A stretch of DNA of 17,855 nucleotides from an uncultured Bacilli bacterium (GTDB lineage: Bacteria; Bacillota_I; Bacilli_A; RF39; UBA660), in the NCBI GenBank assembly GCA_947629125.1, contig CANRCO010000013.1, positions 1 to 17,855 of the forward strand, given 5' to 3'. The position numbers and the translations under genes are program-made. Of the stretch, positions 13,367-17,855 are shown piece after piece. The notes under the pieces are model-generated. The model ran no database searches. It saw only the letters and a list, made by a program, of their open reading frames with translations, and was not told where the DNA came from. The stretch's first letter is position 1. The number at the start of each line of letters is the position of its first letter.

Positions 13367-14646
13367 AAAAAAATATTTTAATTTTTCCTTGTGGAGAAGA
13401 AAATTCTATAAATATATATAATTCTTTAAAATATAATATACATTTTGAATTGTTTGGAGCTACTAGCAAAATAGATCATTCTAAATTTATTTTTGATGAT
13501 GATCATTTATCAATAGATAATTATATGATTACTGATACTAATTTTTTTAAAGTCTTTAATAAAATGTTAAATAAATTTAAAATTGATTATATAATTCCTA
13601 CTCATGATATCATAAGTACTTTTTTAATGAAGAATAAGAATAAAATTATGTCTACTATTATTTGTTCACCATTAGAAACTTGCGAAACAGCTATGAGTAA
13701 AATTAAAACATTTAAAAAATTAAAGTCGAAAAATTATATTCCAAAGATTTATAATATTAAAGATAAGATTGAGTTTCCTGTGTTTTTGAAACCTGATGTT
13801 GGTGCAGGCTCAAAGGGAACCTTTGTAGTTAATAATATAGAAGAATTAAAAATTAAATATAATAAAGATATCTTGATTTCAGAGTATTTACCAGGTAAAG
13901 AAATTACTGTTGATTGTTTTACAGATAGAAATAGAAATCTTCTCTTTATTGGGCCTAGAACTAGAGAAAGAATTACAACTGGTGTTTCATTTAATTCTAA
14001 AAATATAAAATTAACAAAAGAAATTGAAAGAATTGCAAAAGATCTTAACGAGACATTTATATTTAGAGGAATGTGGTTTTTTCAATTAAAAAAGGATATT
14101 AATAATAAATATAAATTAATGGAGTTTTGTATTCGTCCAGCTGGTACAATGGCATTATATAGACAAACAGGAATAAATTTTGCAGCATTATCTATTTTTG
14201 ATTTTATGAATTATGACCTTTCCTTAATTTATAATGATTTCAGTATCGAATTGGATAGGTATTATAAATGTTGTTATAAAAATAACTTAAAATATGAAAA
14301 TGTGTATATAGATTTTGACGATACTATGATTATAAATAATAAAGTAAATAGTGAAATTATGAAATTTATTTATCAATGTTTAAATCAAAATAAAAATATA
14401 TATTTAATAACCAAGCATGAAAATGATATCTATGAAGATTTGAAAAAATTTAAAATAGATAAAGATATATTTATTGATATTATTATTATGAATTTAGAAG
14501 ACAAAAAATATAAAAAAATTATTCATAAAAATTCTATATTTATAGATAATTATTTTAATGATCGAAAATTAGTTTTTGAAAATTTAAAAATCCCTGTATT
14601 TGATGTTGATGCTGTAGAAAGTTTAATAAATGAAAGTGAGTTGTGA
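13363..14646 (+). CDS. ATP-grasp / HAD-like fusion protein
   Basis: The product is 427 residues with a GTG start overlapping the preceding TGA (GTGA). The pre-ATP-grasp domain begins KNILIFPCGEEN. The ATP-grasp core (about 105-300) shows Lys143 in FLKP, the glycine loop GAGSKGT (147-153), EYLPGKEITVD (174-184) and MEFCIRPAGT (253-262). The metal site of ATP-grasp ligases usually reads E-x-N-x-R, but here Cys256 is in the Asn position. After residue 311 a HAD-type domain follows with DFDDT (317-321, motif I), LITKH (Thr350, motif II) and FIDNYFNDRK (Asp395, motif IV). It is short, with no large cap. ATP-grasp ligases join a carboxylate to an amine or thiol, so an amide on the amino-sugar made upstream is a reasonable inference. 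The HAD part may remove a phosphate. No specific substrate can be assigned. Confidence 0.78.
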   Translation: MKKNILIFPCGEENSINIYNSLKYNIHFELFGATSKIDHSKFIFDDDHLSIDNYMITDTNFFKVFNKMLNKFKIDYIIPTHDIISTFLMKNKNKIMSTIICSPLETCETAMSKIKTFKKLKSKNYIPKIYNIKDKIEFPVFLKPDVGAGSKGTFVVNNIEELKIKYNKDILISEYLPGKEITVDCFTDRNRNLLFIGPRTRERITTGVSFNSKNIKLTKEIERIAKDLNETFIFRGMWFFQLKKDINNKYKLMEFCIRPAGTMALYRQTGINFAALSIFDFMNYDLSLIYNDFSIELDRYYKCCYKNNLKYENVYIDFDDTMIINNKVNSEIMKFIYQCLNQNKNIYLITKHENDIYEDLKKFKIDKDIFIDIIIMNLEDKKYKKIIHKNSIFIDNYFNDRKLVFENLKIPVFDVDAVESLINESEL

Positions 14647-14650
14647 TTAT

Positions 14651-16939
14651 ATGAATAAACTAGTTATAAATATTAAAAATAGGTTAAAGAAATATTACAA
14701 AAATAAGGATTATAATTTAATAAAAAACTCTGATTTTTTTGATTACAAATGGTATAAAAAAAATTATAATATTAAAGGCGATGCTATTAGACATTATTGT
14801 GATATTGGCTATAAATTAGGTTATAATCCATCTAATAAATTTTCAAGAATCAAATACGAATTAATATATGATGATGTCAGATATGTCAAAGCAAATCCAT
14901 TACTACATTTTGAAAAATATGGTAAATATGAACCTATTTTTTTAAATAAGCAGAAAATATTACCTGAGGAAAAAATTGAAACAGAAAATGCCATAGTTAA
15001 ACAAAACAATCAGATTCGTATAGATTATGATAGCAATACAAAGAAGCTCATAGTTTTTTTAGTACCGGAAGTAGATTTTGTTGGTGGAGGAGTTTTATCG
15101 ATAAATTCTATAGCTAGTGAAACAAAAAAATTAAAAAAAATACATCATTCTGAAGTTATATTATGCACAATACCAAATGAGAAAACATTTTTTAAATATA
15201 CTAAATTTAAATCGGAATTTAATGTATATAGATTTAATCAAATTGAAGAATACTTTAAAAATATTGAAGAAATATTATTTCATATTCCAGAAGTATATGT
15301 ACTTCCTTTTTTAGAATTCTTAACTCCTGACCAACAAATATGGCTAAAAAAAATTAAATCTGTAAAATTTAATATATTAAATCAAAATATAGAATTGTGT
15401 CCTCGTCCTAGAATAGTAAATTATTTAAAACAACTTTCTAATGAAGTAACTATGACTTGTGCCCATCAAAAATATTGTGTAAAACAACTTAGAACTTCTT
15501 ATGATATTTCAGTCCATATGTTATCTACTAGTAATTTAGTTAATTATAAATATGTCAGATACAAAAATAAAAGCAATATTTTATTATATTCTCCAGATAA
15601 ACATCCAATGAAAAATATAATTTTAGATAAAATAAGACAAAACTTTCCTAATTTAAAAATGATTGAAATTAAAAATATGAAATATAAAGATTATTTAAAA
15701 CATTTAGAACAAGCAAAGTGGATGATTACTTTTGGAGAAGGACTTGATGGTTATTTTTCAGAAAGTATAAGGAGTGGTACACTTGCTTTTGCAGTATATA
15801 ATTTAAACTTTTTTAATGAAAAATATAAAAATATTAAAAATATATATTCAAGCTATAATTCTATGTTAGAAAATATTGTTAATGACTTAAAAAAATATGA
15901 GGATGAAAAAACTTATGATTCATTAGTAAAAAAATGTATTGAAATTGATAAAAAGGAATACAACGATGATGAATATAAGGAAAATATAAAAAAATATTAT
16001 AAAAAAGAATATACTTTTCCAATTGAAGATGTTTTCCAAAATCGAAAAAAATTATTAGAATCCAATCCGTTGATATCAATAGCTGTTGCCACTTACAATG
16101 GTGAAAAATACATCAAAAAGCAAATCGACAGCTTATTATCTTTAAATTATAAAAATAAAGAAATAATAGTAAGTGATGATAATTCAACTGATAAAACTTA
16201 TGATATTTTAAAACAATATGGAAATAAAATAAAATTAATTAAAAATCCTCAAAAAGGTTTAAATTCTAATTTTGTTAATGCCATAAAACAATGTTCTGGA
16301 GAATATATTGCTTTATGCGATCAAGATGATATTTGGGAAAAAAATAAATTAGAAATTTTACTTGAACATATTGATGATTTTGACTTAGTTCATGGTGGAG
16401 TATCAATCATTGATGATGAAGATAATTATCATAACAATAAGTCACTTCATAAATCATATGAAATAGATAAAACTAATTTTTATCAATTTTCAGATTTTAT
16501 AAAAGAAAATAGCGTTTTGGGTTGTACGTCTTTAATTAGAACAAGTTTCTTAAAAAAATATCTTGATATACCAAACAATATAATTTATCATGATTGGTGG
16601 ATAGTTTTAAATGCAATAAAAAATGGTAAAGGAATTGTTTATATTGATAATGAGATTATTAAGTATAGACAACACAATAATAATACTGCATATTTAACTT
16701 ATAATAATAATAATTGGTCTATTAAAAAAATTAAATCAAATAATGTAATTTTAAGTCACTTTAAACTAAATGATATAGAAACAAAATTAATTGATAATGA
16801 TACATTTTATAATTATATTAGAAACGTATTCATTAAATATATTCCAATTGATACCGATAAATATTTTAGTGATAATTATAAATACTTTAATTATGATTTT
16901 ATTAGAGAAATTACTAATTTATTAAATAAAGAAATTTAA
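14651..16939 (+). CDS. Large multi-domain glycosyltransferase with C-terminal GT2 domain
   Basis: The product is 762 residues from ATG 14651. An in-frame ATG at 14630 would add seven residues inside the previous gene, and neither start has a strong ribosome site. The N-terminal module (about 25-95) contains two copies of the pattern FF/F-x-x-x-WY...YNIKG...HYCDIGYKLGYNPSNKFS, and YDDVRYVKANPLLHFEKYGKYEP, which is found at the front of many capsule and rhamnan glycosyltransferases. A middle domain (about 130-440; IVFLVPEVDFVGGGVLSINSIA, then FGEGLDGYFSESIRSGTLAF) looks like a GT-B type transferase of the WsaF kind. The C-terminal GT-A domain (about 470-700) has ISIAVATYNGEKYI, VSDDNSTDKTY, CDQDDIW (metal site) and HDWW, typical of GT2 rhamnosyl or related transferases. 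Two catalytic domains suggest two consecutive sugar additions. Confidence 0.83.
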   Translation: MNKLVINIKNRLKKYYKNKDYNLIKNSDFFDYKWYKKNYNIKGDAIRHYCDIGYKLGYNPSNKFSRIKYELIYDDVRYVKANPLLHFEKYGKYEPIFLNKQKILPEEKIETENAIVKQNNQIRIDYDSNTKKLIVFLVPEVDFVGGGVLSINSIASETKKLKKIHHSEVILCTIPNEKTFFKYTKFKSEFNVYRFNQIEEYFKNIEEILFHIPEVYVLPFLEFLTPDQQIWLKKIKSVKFNILNQNIELCPRPRIVNYLKQLSNEVTMTCAHQKYCVKQLRTSYDISVHMLSTSNLVNYKYVRYKNKSNILLYSPDKHPMKNIILDKIRQNFPNLKMIEIKNMKYKDYLKHLEQAKWMITFGEGLDGYFSESIRSGTLAFAVYNLNFFNEKYKNIKNIYSSYNSMLENIVNDLKKYEDEKTYDSLVKKCIEIDKKEYNDDEYKENIKKYYKKEYTFPIEDVFQNRKKLLESNPLISIAVATYNGEKYIKKQIDSLLSLNYKNKEIIVSDDNSTDKTYDILKQYGNKIKLIKNPQKGLNSNFVNAIKQCSGEYIALCDQDDIWEKNKLEILLEHIDDFDLVHGGVSIIDDEDNYHNNKSLHKSYEIDKTNFYQFSDFIKENSVLGCTSLIRTSFLKKYLDIPNNIIYHDWWIVLNAIKNGKGIVYIDNEIIKYRQHNNNTAYLTYNNNNWSIKKIKSNNVILSHFKLNDIETKLIDNDTFYNYIRNVFIKYIPIDTDKYFSDNYKYFNYDFIREITNLLNKEI

Positions 16940-16982
16940 ATGTTTTTATGTTTTAGTTTTTATAATTTGTGGAGGTTAGAAA

Positions 16983-17855
16983 ATGAAAGGAATAGTTTTA
17001 GCAGGAGGAAGTGGAACAAGACTTTATCCTATTACAGAAGGTATTAGTAAACAATTAATGCCGATTTATGATAAACCAATGATTTATTATCCTTTATCTG
17101 TTTTAATGCTTGCTAATATTAGGGATATATTAATAATAACTACGCCAGAAGATCAAAATAATTTTATTAAATTATTAGGCGATGGTTCAAAATTTGGTAT
17201 AAATATAAGCTATGCAGTGCAACCATCTCCTGATGGATTAGCTCAAGCTTTTATTATTGGTAAAAAATTTATTGGTGATGATGCATGTTCTATGATACTT
17301 GGTGATAACATTTTTTATGGAAATGGCTTTGTTGATATTTTGCAACAAGCTCATGTTAATGCTATTTATAATAATGCAACTATTTTTGGATGTGAAGTAA
17401 AAGATCCTGAACGTTTTGGAATAATGGAAGTCGATAAAAATGGTAAAGTACTAAGTGTTGAAGAAAAGCCAACTAATCCTAAAAGCAATTATGCTATTAC
17501 CGGATTATACTTTTATCCTAAAGATGTTAGTTTAATGGCTGAAGAAGTAAAACCATCAAAACGAGGAGAATTAGAAATAACTTCATTAAACGATTTATAT
17601 TTAAAACAAAATAAATTACAAGCTGAAATATTAGGTGGAGGTTTTACTTGGTTTGATACGGGAACTTTTGATAGTCAACTAGAAGCTAGTCAATATATTA
17701 GATCTATTCAAACGAATCGTGATAGAGTAATTGCTTGTTTAGAACAAATTGCTTATGATAAAAATTGGATTACTACTGAGCAGTTAGAACAAAGAGCTAA
17801 TTTACTAGCTAAAAATAGTTATGGTAAATATTTAAAGAAAGTTTTAGAAAGAAAA
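16983..17855 (+). CDS. rmlA: Glucose-1-phosphate thymidylyltransferase (3' end cut by window)
   Basis: ATG at 16983 follows GGAGG (16971-16975). The frame is open for 291 codons to the last base, and since RmlA is normally about 290 residues, only the stop is probably missing. The enzyme makes dTDP-glucose from dTTP and glucose-1-phosphate, the entry step to dTDP-rhamnose and dTDP-amino-deoxysugars. Motifs are LAGGSGTRLYP (6-16), SKQLMPIYDKPMIYYPL (22-38), QPSPDGLAQAF (80-90), LGDNIFYG with metal Asp108 (106-113), VEEKP (159-163) and WFDTG (223-227, Asp225). It is separated from the transferase gene by 43 bases with no terminator, so co-transcription is plausible. RmlB and later steps would be expected downstream, outside the window. 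Its codons are less extreme in AT content than those of the preceding four genes, consistent with a conserved core gene next to acquired ones. Confidence 0.96.
   Translation, partial: MKGIVLAGGSGTRLYPITEGISKQLMPIYDKPMIYYPLSVLMLANIRDILIITTPEDQNNFIKLLGDGSKFGINISYAVQPSPDGLAQAFIIGKKFIGDDACSMILGDNIFYGNGFVDILQQAHVNAIYNNATIFGCEVKDPERFGIMEVDKNGKVLSVEEKPTNPKSNYAITGLYFYPKDVSLMAEEVKPSKRGELEITSLNDLYLKQNKLQAEILGGGFTWFDTGTFDSQLEASQYIRSIQTNRDRVIACLEQIAYDKNWITTEQLEQRANLLAKNSYGKYLKKVLERK

Noticed and set aside
16935..16966. Promoter directly upstream of rmlA (TATAAT at 16961-16966)
   Set aside because: The nearest -35-like hexamer is 20 bases away and the start of transcription would fall on the ribosome site. 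It is more likely a chance match in AT-rich DNA.
1..17855. Mycoplasma/Spiroplasma genetic code (TGA = Trp)
   Set aside because: TGA terminates several genes exactly at overlaps with the next start, and conserved Trp positions are TGG throughout.

Overview
This is an extremely AT-rich window. All predicted genes lie on the + strand and are tightly packed. TGA is used as a stop (1897-1899, 11629-11631, 13364-13366) and Trp is read from TGG, so the standard bacterial code applies and a Mycoplasma-type code does not. Strong AGGAGG-type ribosome sites, sigma-A-like promoters and a TagH/TagG-type exporter point to a low-GC Bacillota or Mycoplasmatota relative, plausibly a host-associated uncultured lineage. 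The species cannot be named from this window.

Layout. (1) 1-847: the 3' end of tyrS, a small Gly/Tyr/Pro-rich membrane-anchored protein, and a clear terminator. (2) 848-1176: non-coding, with three short repeats at an exact 32-base period and then a near-consensus promoter. (3) 1177-2591: three genes resembling a polyprenyl-phosphate-sugar module (GT2 enzyme, DUF2304 partner, small SMR/EamA-like candidate flippase). (4) 2761-10158: a polysaccharide export and assembly operon with ABC ATPase, ABC permease, two-domain GT2-GT4 transferase, GT-C-like membrane transferase, membrane-anchored DPM1/GtrB-like GT2, and a GT4-like transferase interrupted by a frameshift in a G10 tract. (5) 10159-10500: non-coding, with a terminator and an extended -10 promoter. 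(6) 10501-16939: a second operon with a DegT-family sugar aminotransferase carrying an in-frame G9 tract, a WbqC-family protein, a second divergent PLP-aminotransferase-like protein, an ATP-grasp/HAD fusion, and a large transferase with a C-terminal GT2 domain. (7) 16983-17855: rmlA (dTDP-glucose synthesis), which runs off the window one codon before its expected stop.

Together this looks like a locus for a surface glycan (capsule or teichoic-acid-like polymer) exported by an ABC transporter. RmlA plus the aminotransferase suggest a dTDP-linked amino-deoxysugar. The ATP-grasp, WbqC and PLP proteins may decorate that sugar. Two polyprenyl-phosphate-sugar synthases plus a GT-C enzyme suggest extracytoplasmic side-chain addition.

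The most striking signal is two long poly-G tracts (G10 at 9500-9509, G9 at 10735-10743) inside coding sequence, where the next longest G run I found is five. One gene is out of frame (OFF) and the other in frame (ON). Losing one G restores a 412-residue transferase in the first. Gaining or losing one G truncates the second at about 100 or 81 residues. This is the signature of slipped-strand phase variation, here predicted to switch the structure of the surface glycan.
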